Positions 34,250 to 43,263 of a stretch of DNA of 62,269 bases are shown piece after piece. Source of the stretch: CBDCBA01 sp965214125 (GTDB lineage Bacteria > Planctomycetota > Phycisphaerae > Tepidisphaerales > Tepidisphaeraceae); NCBI GenBank assembly GCA_965214125.1, contig CBDCBA010000005.1, forward strand, positions 1-62,269, given 5' to 3'. Each line of letters starts with the position of its first letter. Position 1 is the stretch's first letter. The notes below the pieces were generated by a model. It ran no database searches, was not told the origin of the DNA, and was given only the letters and a program-made list of their open reading frames with translations. The translations under genes were made by a program, and so were the position numbers.

Positions 34250-35725
34250 ATGCTCCCATACGCGCTGATCGCCATGGCGATGCTGATGGTCGGGCTGCTG
34301 ATGGCCCGGCTCGGCTCGCGCGGTCGAGCGGGCGATCATCCCCACTGCCGCCACTGCGACCGCGATCTGTTCGGACTCGAGTCCCCCCGGCATTGCCCCG
34401 AGTGCGGCCACGATGCGTCGCGTCCTGTTCGCGGGGAGCGCCGCCCGTCGAGGCCGCTCGCGATCGCGGGCGGCGTCTCTGCGCTTCTGGGCGCGGTCGG
34501 CCTCGCAACGATTGGCTGGGCCACCGCATCGGGTGAGAACCTGAACCGGTACAAGCTGACATCGACGCTGCGGTCGGAGGCGAGCACATCGCCGCCTGCG
34601 CTGCGGGAGCTGGTCGTCCGCGAGCGCGCGGCGAAGGTGGGCCAAGCCGAAGTCGCGGACCTGGCCCGTCGGTTCATCGCCGATCAAGCCGACCTTTCGT
34701 TGGAATGGAATCAGGCCAAGGCCAACTGGATCGAGCAGGCCGCTCGCGCGGGGCTGCTGACGGACGCGGAACAACTGCGATACCTTGAACAAGCGTGGAC
34801 CGCCGAGCCCGCACCGGCCCTGGTTGTGCCGAAGGCCATCCGCGAGGGCATGCCCTTGCCGATGCGCGTCGCCGGCGGGTGGCGAGGCGGCTCGGCCGGT
34901 GGAAATCTGGCGGTCGAGTTGCCGGATGGGTCGCGCATCGTTCTGACCGAATGGTTACACGCCCGGCCGCTCCTGGCGGACCTTGCGGGCAAGGTCAGGG
35001 CCGGCGATACGGTTGACATCCGCCTGGTGCCGGCGATCGGCTTCAGCGTCTGGAACAGCCCGAACCCGATCACGCGGCCGATCGCCTCGGTCGACGTCGT
35101 CGCTGCGGATGCCCATCTTGTGGAGGTGGTCGATGATCCCGCGCTCGCCGACGTTGTCCGGCGCAGTCTGACCCTCGGCAAGACCTCGTCGCACGACCGG
35201 ACGCCGAGCCGGCAGTGGAAATGGATCGCTGAGCCGCACGTGACCCTGAGCCGGTATGCGGCCGCGTTGCAGGCGGGCGTGACGGGGTCGAGCGATCCGC
35301 TGCACGATCATCGCGTGAGCATCCGGCTCGCGTTGCACAGTCCGGCGTTCGATCGGCCGCTGCCGCTGGCCTTGTCTTGGTCGGCCACGCTGCGCGAGGG
35401 CAATGGTCGCGAATGGCCCGTGACGCTCGAAATCCCGCTCGCCCTCTTTCTCGCCGAAGGCAGCATGACCCGCCAGGAGAGTCAGTATCAGGAGTTCAAC
35501 GTCACCGGCGTCCTCCCCGCCGCCTTCGATGCCGAGCGGGTCGACCTCGTTCTTCGCCCCGCCCCGTTGACGGCTGAACTCACGGCCGACAATCGCCGAA
35601 TCCTCGGCGGCGAGATTGTGTTCGAGGATGTCCCCGTGCGCCTTGCGACCTGCCGCGACGCGAGGACGAGCGTCGACTGGCGGCCATCACCCGCGGCTCG
35701 CCCCGTGGTGTCACCTGGGTCGTGA
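34250..35725 (+). CDS. Hypothetical membrane protein with N-terminal zinc ribbon
   Basis: A 491-residue protein from ATG 34250 (MLPYALIAMAMLMVGLLMA). Helix 1 is at residues 4-20, followed by a two-Cys-pair ribbon CRHCDRDLFGL...CPECGHDA (about 34-52). A second helix, LAIAGGVSALLGAVGLATIGW, lies at about 69-89. The remaining 400 residues are periplasmic and Arg/Asp-rich with beta-strand patterns. Ribbon plus helices is a frequent planctomycete layout. No enzymatic motif. Divergent from xerD, 52 bases apart. Confidence 0.75.
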   Translation: MLPYALIAMAMLMVGLLMARLGSRGRAGDHPHCRHCDRDLFGLESPRHCPECGHDASRPVRGERRPSRPLAIAGGVSALLGAVGLATIGWATASGENLNRYKLTSTLRSEASTSPPALRELVVRERAAKVGQAEVADLARRFIADQADLSLEWNQAKANWIEQAARAGLLTDAEQLRYLEQAWTAEPAPALVVPKAIREGMPLPMRVAGGWRGGSAGGNLAVELPDGSRIVLTEWLHARPLLADLAGKVRAGDTVDIRLVPAIGFSVWNSPNPITRPIASVDVVAADAHLVEVVDDPALADVVRRSLTLGKTSSHDRTPSRQWKWIAEPHVTLSRYAAALQAGVTGSSDPLHDHRVSIRLALHSPAFDRPLPLALSWSATLREGNGREWPVTLEIPLALFLAEGSMTRQESQYQEFNVTGVLPAAFDAERVDLVLRPAPLTAELTADNRRILGGEIVFEDVPVRLATCRDARTSVDWRPSPAARPVVSPGS

Positions 35726-35888
35726 CCCGAACGTCCTCGGCGGCAGGGCTCGAACTCGAGCCAGCCGATGCACCAGTCGAACCATGCGAGTTCCGGCTGA
35801 AACTTGTCGACTCGCTCGATGGAGCGTTGCGGCCCGGTCGTCGCGATGCCGCTGTTCCTGGCCGGACTGACGCTGCGACGTCGGCGTG

Positions 35889-38147
35889 TCACTCAGCCGG
35901 CTGCACGCTGAGCAGGCCGGCGTCGATGTACTGGCCGCCGCGTGTTTGGCGGCAGGTGATCGCGAGCGTGTTTTGCCCTTCCCGCAGTGCCGCGCGGGCC
36001 GCGTCGCTGATGGGGTAGATGCCGTACTCGGTCCGGAACCCGTCGGCCGCGTAGGCGGGCACGCCGTTGATGAAGACGGCGACGTCCTCGTCGTGGTTGA
36101 GCGTGAGAACATAGTCGCCGCCGACGTCGGACAGATCGAACGTGCGGCGGATCCAGATGGCGTCGGTGGACCAGTCGGTGCGGGTCGTCGCCGCGTGCGT
36201 CTGCCCGCTGCCGAAGCCGGCGGCGCCCGTGGCCCAGTCGCCGTCGTCGAAGTCGGGGGACGCCCAGTCGACCGGCGGCGGCTCGACCGTGTAGCGCCAC
36301 GCGTGCGCCTCTGTCCGCGCGTCCGGCACGACCGCGGTGAATTCGGCCGGCGGAGCGTAGGTGGCGGCCGCGAGCGTGGAGGCCAGTTGCGGCGAGACCT
36401 TCACGACCGCGCGGTCGTAGGTCATGAGGCCGTTTACCTCCGGCTCGACGTCGGTCGTCTGCGTGTAGATCGCCGCCGCGAGCCCCTGGCTGATGAGCAG
36501 CGGCAGCATGCTGACCTTCCGCTCGTATGCCGCGGCAAGCTCGTCCTGCGTTTCGAAGGTGCGGTAGCCCCAGTTCTCCTTCGGCGACCACGTGTGCCCT
36601 TCGATCGGCAAGCCCAGCCCGCCGAACTCGCCGCAGACGGCGATCTGCCCCTCGCGGGCGGGCGGAAGGACGGGGTCGGGGTAGTTGTGCACGTCGAGTA
36701 CGTCACCGGCCGGCACGAAGTTGCCGCCGCTGGCCGCGTTGACGAGGCGCGTCGGGTCGAGCGCCTTCACGTGCTCCGCGGTCGCGACGGTATCGTGTTG
36801 CCCCCACGCCTCGTTGAACGGCACCCACATGATGATCGACGGGAAATGACCGAACTCGGTCACAAGCTGGGTCAGCTCCTCCCGAAATTGGGCCGCGTCG
36901 TCGGGCGCCATGTCGCCGTCGAGCGGCTCGGCGCGCAAATCGCGGACCCAATCCGGCGAGGGGTGGCGGACGCTGGGCATGTCCTGCCAGACGAGCAGCC
37001 CCATGCGGTCGCAGTGCCAGTACCAGCGGGCGGGCTCGACCTTCACGTGCTTGCGCACCGTGTTGAAGCCCCAGGCCCTGGTCATCCCGAGGTCATAGCG
37101 CAGGGCCTCGTCGGTCGGCGCCGTGTAGAGGCCGTCGGGCCACCACCCCTGGTCGAGCAGGCCGAAGCTGAAAATCGGCTCCCCGTTCAGATGGATGCGG
37201 TTGTGGCCGTGCGCGTCGGCTTTCACCTCGACTTTGCGTAAAGCGAAGTACGTTTTGACCGTGTCGACGACCTTGTCGTCGCGCAACAGCTCCACCATCA
37301 GGTCGTACAGCGTCGGCGAGTCGGGCGACCAAAGCTCGGCGTCGGGCACCTCGAACGTGAGCGGCCGGTCCGCGGGAGCCTCCCATTCGCGACCGTTCGC
37401 CATCACCCGCAGCGTCGCGCCGTCGAGCGCTTCGCCCGTGACGGCAACCGTCACGCGTTTGGCGTCGATATCCGTTTCGATCTTCACGGCCGTGATGTGC
37501 GAGGCGCTCACGCGCTCGAGCCAAACGGTTTGCCAGATACCCGTCACCGGCGTGTACCAGATGCCGCGCGGCTCGACGTGCTGCTTGCCGGCGGCCACGC
37601 TGGCGGTGTCGGTCGGGTCCGTTACGGCGACGACGAGCTCGTTCTCGCCGTCGCGCAGAACGTCGGTGATGTCGAAGCGGAACGGGTCGTAGCCGCCCTT
37701 GTGCTCGCCCACCGCGACGCCGTTGACGAAGACACGCGCGTGCCAGTCGACCGCACCGAAGTGCAGCAGCGTGCGCTCGCCGTCGCCAGCGGAGGCGAGG
37801 TGATCGGCGTCGATGGTGCGGCGATACCACAGGGTTTGCTCCGGCCGCACGCGCTGCATCACGCCGGACAGGGCCGACTCGATCGCGAACGGGACGAGGA
37901 TCTGGCCTGCCCAGGCGTTTGGCCGGGAGCCGTCGGTGACGGCGTAGTCCCACAGGCCGTTGAGGTTCGTCCAGCCGTCGCGCACCAACTGCGGCCGGGG
38001 ATACTCGGGCAGCGGCGTTTGGGCCGACACGTCGTCGGCCCACCAGGTCATGATGGGCGCCTGCTTCGGCTCCCACTCGGCGGCGGCGACCACCGAAGGA
38101 ACGGCCAAATAGGCGACAGCGGCAACGGCTTGCAGGGCGGCGTGCAT
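35889..38147 (-). CDS. Secreted glycoside hydrolase family 2 protein
   Basis: A 752-residue enzyme from ATG 38147 (MHAALQAVAAVAYLAVPSVV, signal peptide to about residue 23). The GH2 sugar-binding beta-sandwich is at about 35-210 (LNGLWDYAVTD, LWYRRTID, RVFVNGVAVGEHKGGYDPF). The immunoglobulin-like domain follows, then the TIM barrel. The acid/base Glu is in VPFNEAWGQHD (about 444) and the nucleophile Glu in AVCGEFGGLGLP (about 506). An extra C-terminal galactose-binding-like domain repeats the VFINGVPAYAADGF pattern. Likely beta-galactosidase, mannosidase or glucuronidase activity; which one is unknown. Confidence 0.9.
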   Translation of the reverse strand: MHAALQAVAAVAYLAVPSVVAAAEWEPKQAPIMTWWADDVSAQTPLPEYPRPQLVRDGWTNLNGLWDYAVTDGSRPNAWAGQILVPFAIESALSGVMQRVRPEQTLWYRRTIDADHLASAGDGERTLLHFGAVDWHARVFVNGVAVGEHKGGYDPFRFDITDVLRDGENELVVAVTDPTDTASVAAGKQHVEPRGIWYTPVTGIWQTVWLERVSASHITAVKIETDIDAKRVTVAVTGEALDGATLRVMANGREWEAPADRPLTFEVPDAELWSPDSPTLYDLMVELLRDDKVVDTVKTYFALRKVEVKADAHGHNRIHLNGEPIFSFGLLDQGWWPDGLYTAPTDEALRYDLGMTRAWGFNTVRKHVKVEPARWYWHCDRMGLLVWQDMPSVRHPSPDWVRDLRAEPLDGDMAPDDAAQFREELTQLVTEFGHFPSIIMWVPFNEAWGQHDTVATAEHVKALDPTRLVNAASGGNFVPAGDVLDVHNYPDPVLPPAREGQIAVCGEFGGLGLPIEGHTWSPKENWGYRTFETQDELAAAYERKVSMLPLLISQGLAAAIYTQTTDVEPEVNGLMTYDRAVVKVSPQLASTLAAATYAPPAEFTAVVPDARTEAHAWRYTVEPPPVDWASPDFDDGDWATGAAGFGSGQTHAATTRTDWSTDAIWIRRTFDLSDVGGDYVLTLNHDEDVAVFINGVPAYAADGFRTEYGIYPISDAARAALREGQNTLAITCRQTRGGQYIDAGLLSVQPAE

Positions 38148-38273
38148 GGCCTCCGTTGTACGACGCCCTCGCGCCGGAGCAAACGCCAGCTTGCAAGCAA
38201 ATCGCTCCGTGGTGGGTGGCGACTCCTCACCCAGCGCACACATATTCATCGTGAAGCGGGTTATGTTGGCCGC

Positions 38274-40346
38274 GTGACTGCTTCTGACTTTGCTCGTTCT
38301 CTCGCCGTTCTTTCCGCTGTTCTCGCGTTGGCCGTGTCGGGCGCGTTCGCGGTAGAGCCGGCGACGCGGCCGGCGGACGACCTTCCGCGGACGAGCGACA
38401 ACGTCGGGCACGACCGCCACCTACACGCCCACAACGCGCCGCACCCGACCGCCGCCACCCAACCCGGTCGGCCCCGCTTTCACACGTCGCGGCCCGACGC
38501 CATCCAACTGCCGCTTCCCACCGAAGAAGATGCCTTCGCCTTCGTCATCTTCGGCGACCGCACCGGCGGGCCGGCCGACGGCGTGGCCGTCCTCGCCGAC
38601 GCCGTGCGCGACGCCAATCTCCTCGAGCCCGACCTCGTGATGACCGTCGGCGACCTCATCAACGGCTACAACGAGACGCCGCAGTGGCTCGAGCAGATGC
38701 GCGAGTTCAAGGGCGTGATGAATGAGCTGCTCTGCCCCTGGTTCCCCGTTGCCGGCAACCACGACGTCTACTGGCGCGACCGCGGCGGCGACGAACAGCG
38801 GCCCGTGGGCGAGCACGAGTCGAACTACGAGCTGCGCTTTGGCCCGCTCTGGTACGCCTTCGAGCACAAGAACAGTTGGTTCGTCGTCCTCTATAGCGAC
38901 GAAGGAAATCCCGACACCGGTGAGAAACGCTTCAACAGGCCCGACGCGCAGCGTATGTCGCCCGAGCAAATGGCGTGGCTCGCCGAGATGCTTGCCGCCG
39001 CGAAGGACGCCGATCATGTCTTCGTCTTCCTGCACCACCCGCGCTGGCTTCGGGGCCAGTACGGGGATGATTGGGAGAAGGTCCACGCGATGCTGGTCGA
39101 CGCCGGCAACGTGACGGCCGTCTTCGCGGGGCACATCCACCGGATGCGGTACGACGGGCCGACCGACGGCATCGAGTACGTCACCCTGGCGACGGTCGGC
39201 GGGGGGAACGACCAGACGGTGCCCGAGGCGGGCATGCTCCACCAAATTCACCTCGTGACTGTTCGCAAGGAGCAGGTCGCAATGGCCGCCCTGCCCGTGG
39301 GGGCGACGATGGATGTGCGCGAGATCACCGGCGACCTCGCCACCGACGCCGAATCGCTCGCCACGCTCGCCATCGACCAGAGCGACGCTTTGCTGGTCAG
39401 CGACGCCGATGCCGGTTTTCAACTCGTCACCGTCACGTTGACGAACCCCGCCCGGCTGCCGATCGAGGTCGAGCTCGTGCCCGACAGCCGAGACAGCCGC
39501 TGGCGGATGACGCCCGACCACGCGCACCTGTCGCTGGCCCCCGGCGAGTCCGCCCAGGCCACCTTCGCCTTCGCCCGCCCCGCCGGTTCGCTTGATGAGG
39601 CGTACCGCGTGCCGGAGTTCGTGCTGAACATGGACATGCTCGCCCGCGCGACGCGGTACGGCATCCCGAGTCGCCGCGTGCCGGTGGAGGTGCGGGTGCC
39701 GCGTGACTGGCCGTTGGATGCCACCGATCGCGCCGCGGAGTTCGCCGGCGCGGGGGCCGTCGCGATCGCCAGCGATGACCTGGAGTTGCCCGACGGTCCG
39801 ATGACGCTCGAAGCCTGGGTCATCGGCGACGATTACGCCGGCCGAACCGGGCTGGTCTGCAAAACCCAGGGCAGCGAGTACGGCCTGTTCGGCAGCGACG
39901 GCGTGCCAAGTTTTTCCATCTTCCTCGGCGATCGCTACGCCACCGTCAGCGCGGACGAGGCGTGGCTGGAGCCCGGCCGCTGGCACCACGTGGCCGGGGT
40001 CTACGACGGCAACGCCATGCGGCTCTACGTCGACGGCAGGCTGGTTGCAAGCCAAACGGCGACCGGCCCCCGCCGGGCGAACCGCCTGCCGCTGCTGGTC
40101 GGCGCCGACGTCGACGCCCGCGGCAACCTGACCAGCGGCTTCGACGGCCGCGTCGACGACGTGCGCCTCTCGTCGACCGCCCGCTACTCCGGCGATCAGT
40201 TTCAGCCCAAGCGTCCGAGCGAGGCCGACGCGCAGACCGTGCTCCTGCTCGACATGAATCGCGCGCTGGGCGAAACGCTGCCCGACCTCGCCAGCGGCCG
40301 CCTGATCGGCCGGCTCGTCGGCGACGCGGTGCTGGCGGAGGAGTAA
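38274..40346 (+). CDS. Secreted metallophosphoesterase with LamG-like domain
   Basis: A 690-residue exported protein, GTG start 38274 (VTASDFARSLAVLSAVLALA), signal peptide to about residue 27. The calcineurin-like core is complete: FGDRTGG, MTVGDLINGYN, VAGNHDVYW, FLHHPRW and FAGHIHRMR (about 93-290). A middle beta domain follows. Residues about 480-680 form a concanavalin/LamG-like jelly roll (TLEAWVIGDDYAGRTG, WHHVAGVYDGNAMRLYVDG), usual in carbohydrate- or matrix-binding proteins. Divergent from the GH2 gene, 126 bases apart, so the two may share a control region. Substrate unknown. Confidence 0.87.
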   Translation: MTASDFARSLAVLSAVLALAVSGAFAVEPATRPADDLPRTSDNVGHDRHLHAHNAPHPTAATQPGRPRFHTSRPDAIQLPLPTEEDAFAFVIFGDRTGGPADGVAVLADAVRDANLLEPDLVMTVGDLINGYNETPQWLEQMREFKGVMNELLCPWFPVAGNHDVYWRDRGGDEQRPVGEHESNYELRFGPLWYAFEHKNSWFVVLYSDEGNPDTGEKRFNRPDAQRMSPEQMAWLAEMLAAAKDADHVFVFLHHPRWLRGQYGDDWEKVHAMLVDAGNVTAVFAGHIHRMRYDGPTDGIEYVTLATVGGGNDQTVPEAGMLHQIHLVTVRKEQVAMAALPVGATMDVREITGDLATDAESLATLAIDQSDALLVSDADAGFQLVTVTLTNPARLPIEVELVPDSRDSRWRMTPDHAHLSLAPGESAQATFAFARPAGSLDEAYRVPEFVLNMDMLARATRYGIPSRRVPVEVRVPRDWPLDATDRAAEFAGAGAVAIASDDLELPDGPMTLEAWVIGDDYAGRTGLVCKTQGSEYGLFGSDGVPSFSIFLGDRYATVSADEAWLEPGRWHHVAGVYDGNAMRLYVDGRLVASQTATGPRRANRLPLLVGADVDARGNLTSGFDGRVDDVRLSSTARYSGDQFQPKRPSEADAQTVLLLDMNRALGETLPDLASGRLIGRLVGDAVLAEE

Positions 40347-40367
40347 CGCTTACCACGAGTCAGGCCG

Positions 40368-40595
40368 TCAGCCCCCGCCGACGAAGGTGACGATCTCGAT
40401 CGCGTCGCCGTCCGCGAGCGGCCTGTCGTAATCGGCGGCGCGACGCAGCCGACGGTTGACCTCGACGGCCACGCGCTGGGGCGCGAGGTTCATCGACGCC
40501 AGCAGGTCGGTCACGCTCGCCCCCGCCGGCACGCTTTGCGGCTGGCCATTGACGGTGACGGCGAGGGTTTGAGGTTCGTGCGTGTCGTGGGGCAT
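40368..40595 (-). CDS. thiS: Sulfur carrier protein ThiS
   Basis: A 75-residue ubiquitin-like carrier: AVTVNGQPQSVPAGASVTDL, then VAVEVNRRLRRAADYDRPLA and DGDAIEIVTFVGGG. The C-terminal Gly-Gly is adenylated by ThiF and thiocarboxylated, providing sulfur for the thiazole of thiamine. It ends GGG, one Gly longer than most. Start ATG 40595 (MPHDTHEPQ). No thiG, thiF or thiO lies near, so the partners are elsewhere. Confidence 0.9.
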   Translation of the reverse strand: MPHDTHEPQTLAVTVNGQPQSVPAGASVTDLLASMNLAPQRVAVEVNRRLRRAADYDRPLADGDAIEIVTFVGGG

Positions 40596-40731
40596 TTGCA
40601 GGCGACTGGCGGGGGCACTAGCGTACGCCCCGCGCCACGCCGGCGCGAACCGATCGGCCGACTCGACCCTATAGAGCGGTCCCCCCTTTGCCCGGCGGAG
40701 CCCGGGCATCTTCGCCAGCAGGAGCAAGCGC

Positions 40732-41790
40732 GTGTTCTTCGACCGGTTCTTGGGCATGTTCAGCACCGATCTCGGGATCGATCTGGGCACCGCCAACACC
40801 CTCGTTTGCACGCGCGAGAGCGGCATCGTCCTGAACGAGCCCAGCGTCGTCGCCGTCAACACCCGCACCGGCAAGGTGATGAGCAACGGCACCGCCGTGG
40901 GCGCCGTCGCGAAGGAGATGATCGGCAAGACGCCCGGCGGCATCGAGGCGGTCCGCCCGCTGAAGGACGGCGTGATCAGCGACTTCGAAGTCACCGAGGC
41001 CATGCTGCGGTACTTCATCCGCAAGGCGACGGGCCGCAAGTGGATCGCGCCGCGCGTGGTGATCGCCATCCCCGGCGGCATCACGCCGGTCGAGAAGCGC
41101 GCCGTGAAGCAGTCGGCCGAGCGTGCGGGGGCGCGGCGGGTCTACGTCGTGGCCGAGCCGTTCGCCGCCGCCATCGGCGCGGGCTTGCCGGTGAGCGACC
41201 CGACGGCGAGCATGATCATCGACATCGGCGGCGGCACGACCGACGTGGCCATCATCAGCCTCGCCGACGTCAGCGTCAGCGAGAGCGTGCGCGTCGCCGG
41301 CGACGACTTCGACGAGGCGATCATCAGCCACATGAAGAAGACGTACAACATGGCCATCGGTCCCACGATGGCCGAACGCATCAAGATCGAGATCGGCTCA
41401 GCCGGCCCCAGCGCCGACCTCGACGAGAACGGCGGCATGGAGGTTCGCGGCCGCGATCTCATTAGCGGCCTGCCCCGCAAGTGCGACGTCAGCGTGGCCG
41501 AGGTGCGCGAGGCGTTGCAGGAGCCCGTCGGCATGATCGTCGACGCCGTCACCAAAACGCTCGAAACGTGCCCCGCCGAGCTTGCGGCCGACCTGGTGCA
41601 GAACGGCATCCACATGGCCGGCGGCTCGTCGCTGCTGCGCGGCCTGCCGTACGTGATCCAGAACGCCTGCGGCCTGGAGACGCGGCTCGCCGACGACCCG
41701 CTCACCTGCGTCGCCCGCGGGACCGCCGTCTTCATCGACAACCTTGAGATGTTCAAGGAGACGATGGAGAGCGATGAGGACGACTACTAG
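40732..41790 (+). CDS. mreB: Rod-shape actin MreB
   Basis: A 352-residue bacterial actin that polymerises under the membrane to direct lateral wall synthesis. GTG start 40732. Phosphate and nucleotide motifs are in place: STDLGIDLGTANTLVCTR (residues 11-28), MIIDIGGGTTDVAIISL (about 163-179), and HMAGGSSLLRGL (about 298-309). The N terminus MFFDRFLGMF is an amphipathic membrane anchor. The acidic tail ESDEDDY is a usual ending. First gene of mreB-mreC-mreD-mrdA. Confidence 0.97.
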   Translation: MFFDRFLGMFSTDLGIDLGTANTLVCTRESGIVLNEPSVVAVNTRTGKVMSNGTAVGAVAKEMIGKTPGGIEAVRPLKDGVISDFEVTEAMLRYFIRKATGRKWIAPRVVIAIPGGITPVEKRAVKQSAERAGARRVYVVAEPFAAAIGAGLPVSDPTASMIIDIGGGTTDVAIISLADVSVSESVRVAGDDFDEAIISHMKKTYNMAIGPTMAERIKIEIGSAGPSADLDENGGMEVRGRDLISGLPRKCDVSVAEVREALQEPVGMIVDAVTKTLETCPAELAADLVQNGIHMAGGSSLLRGLPYVIQNACGLETRLADDPLTCVARGTAVFIDNLEMFKETMESDEDDY

Positions 41791-41809
41791 GTTTTTCTAA
41801 CTTCGCTGA

Positions 41810-42712
41810 ATGCGTCGCCGCCGCGCCCGAACCCTTTTGATCGGCCTGCTCGCGACGAGCCTTGGCTGCGCGCTGTTCCTCGACCGCACGCCCCGCGTGC
41901 AGGCGGCGGCGACGGCCGTGACGACGCCCGTGGCCCACCCGGCCAATCGGCTGGGCGGGTTTGTCTCCAATCTCTTCGGCGATGACGCCGCGCTCGATCC
42001 CGAATCGCCCGACGCCCCGCGTGACGCCCAGGCCGTCTACGCCGAGAATGTCGCCCTGCGCGCGCAGCTTTCGAGCGTGATTGGTCAGTTGCGTGCACTG
42101 CAGCGCGTGAACACAGATCGAGCCAAGCTCGGCTCGGCTATCCGCGAGCGCACGACGCCGGCCATCGTGACGGCGCAGATCCAGGATGGGGGCGAGGTAA
42201 TTCAACTCACCGGCGCCGGCGATGCGACCGAGGGGACGGTCGCCTTGCACACCGGCGGGCTGCGCGGCGGAATCGCCGGTCGGGTCGAGGCCGTCGCGGC
42301 CGGCGGACAGGCGCGGGTGCGGCTGATCACCGATCCGTCGTCGCGGCCGATCGAGGCCCGATTCGCCCGGTTCGACGCCGACTTGGAGGAGTGGGTCATC
42401 CTCGACACCGAGCCGTTCGTCGTCAGCGGCGCCGGCAGCGGTCGGGCGGCGGTCGGGCGGCACCGGGCCGACGATTTGGAGCGGGCGGGCGTGGCGCCGG
42501 GAACGTGGGTGATCCTCGCCGATCGCGAGTGGCCCGAGTTGCTCGCCGGCCAGTTCCTCGCCCGCGTGGCGGCGGTCGAGCCGTTGCCGCAGGACGCGGG
42601 CTTCTCGCGCGTCGTCCTCGACCCGCCATTCGACCCGACCACGCTTGAACGAGGTGCTTCTCCTGATCGCGCCCGTAGCAGCCGGCGCGTACACTGCCCG
42701 CCCACCGCATGA
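41810..42712 (+). CDS. mreC: Rod-shape protein MreC
   Basis: A 300-residue bitopic membrane protein, 19 bases after mreB. The N-terminal helix LLIGLLATSLGCALFL is followed by a coiled-coil segment (AVYAENVALRAQLSSVIGQLRALQ, in two parts, residues about 75-100). A double beta-barrel periplasmic domain comes next (VTAQIQDGGEVIQLTGA, LRGGIAGRVEAVAAGG, ARVRLITDPSSRPIEAR). It links MreB filaments to PBP2 in the elongasome. Its stop overlaps the mreD ATG (ATGA). Confidence 0.9.
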   Translation: MRRRRARTLLIGLLATSLGCALFLDRTPRVQAAATAVTTPVAHPANRLGGFVSNLFGDDAALDPESPDAPRDAQAVYAENVALRAQLSSVIGQLRALQRVNTDRAKLGSAIRERTTPAIVTAQIQDGGEVIQLTGAGDATEGTVALHTGGLRGGIAGRVEAVAAGGQARVRLITDPSSRPIEARFARFDADLEEWVILDTEPFVVSGAGSGRAAVGRHRADDLERAGVAPGTWVILADREWPELLAGQFLARVAAVEPLPQDAGFSRVVLDPPFDPTTLERGASPDRARSSRRVHCPPTA

Positions 42713-43215
42713 AGGTTGCGCTGCACATTCTCCTCGCCTACGTCGCGGTGGCGTTGCAGGCGGGGCTGGACGCATTCCTGAGCATCAGCCGGGCCGAGGT
42801 GCAACTGCCGTGGCTCGCGGCGGCGTTCACGGCCGCCACCGTTCCCGCGGTGAACGCCCCGCTCGCCGCCCTCGCCATCGGCCTGCTCTACGACCTGACC
42901 GGCGACGGCATCCTCGGCGTCCACGCCTTCGCCTACGGCATTGCCGCCCTCGTGGTCGTCAAGGCCAAGCCGACGAAGATGCCCGACTGGATCCTTGCGG
43001 CCTGCGCCGGCATCGCGGTGGCGGCGCTGCTGACGTGGATCGTCGCACTGCCCCGCTCGGTTGGGCAAAGCTTCTTCGGATTTATTGGGACCGACCGTCT
43101 TCACATCGCTGTTTGCCGTCGCGATGGCGTGGCCGCTGTGGAAGGTGCGGGCGTACTTCGTGATCGAAGACGCCCGCTTCTGAACGAAGGTCGCCCCGCC
43201 TCGTACACCCGGTAA
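42709..43215 (+). CDS. mreD: Rod-shape protein MreD, C terminus frameshifted
   Basis: A 168-residue reading starting at ATG 42709, with helices LHILLAYVAVALQAGLDAFL, APLAALAIGLLYDLTGDG, HAFAYGIAALVVVKA and ILAACAGIAVAALLTWIVAL. After SFFGFIG the frame turns into an Arg-rich non-membrane sequence. In the next frame the expected MreD tail appears: PTVFTSLFAVAMAWPLWK and then VRAYFVIEDARF, ending TGA at 43181-43183. The switch falls at GGG 43087-43089. One base fewer restores a full MreD. Either sequencing error or real frameshift; see findings. Confidence 0.82.
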   Translation: MKVALHILLAYVAVALQAGLDAFLSISRAEVQLPWLAAAFTAATVPAVNAPLAALAIGLLYDLTGDGILGVHAFAYGIAALVVVKAKPTKMPDWILAACAGIAVAALLTWIVALPRSVGQSFFGFIGTDRLHIAVCRRDGVAAVEGAGVLRDRRRPLLNEGRPASYTR

Positions 43216-43263
43216 GGTGGTGCGAGTGTCGGGAGAGATCCGTTTCGTCCAAGGAGGGACGCC

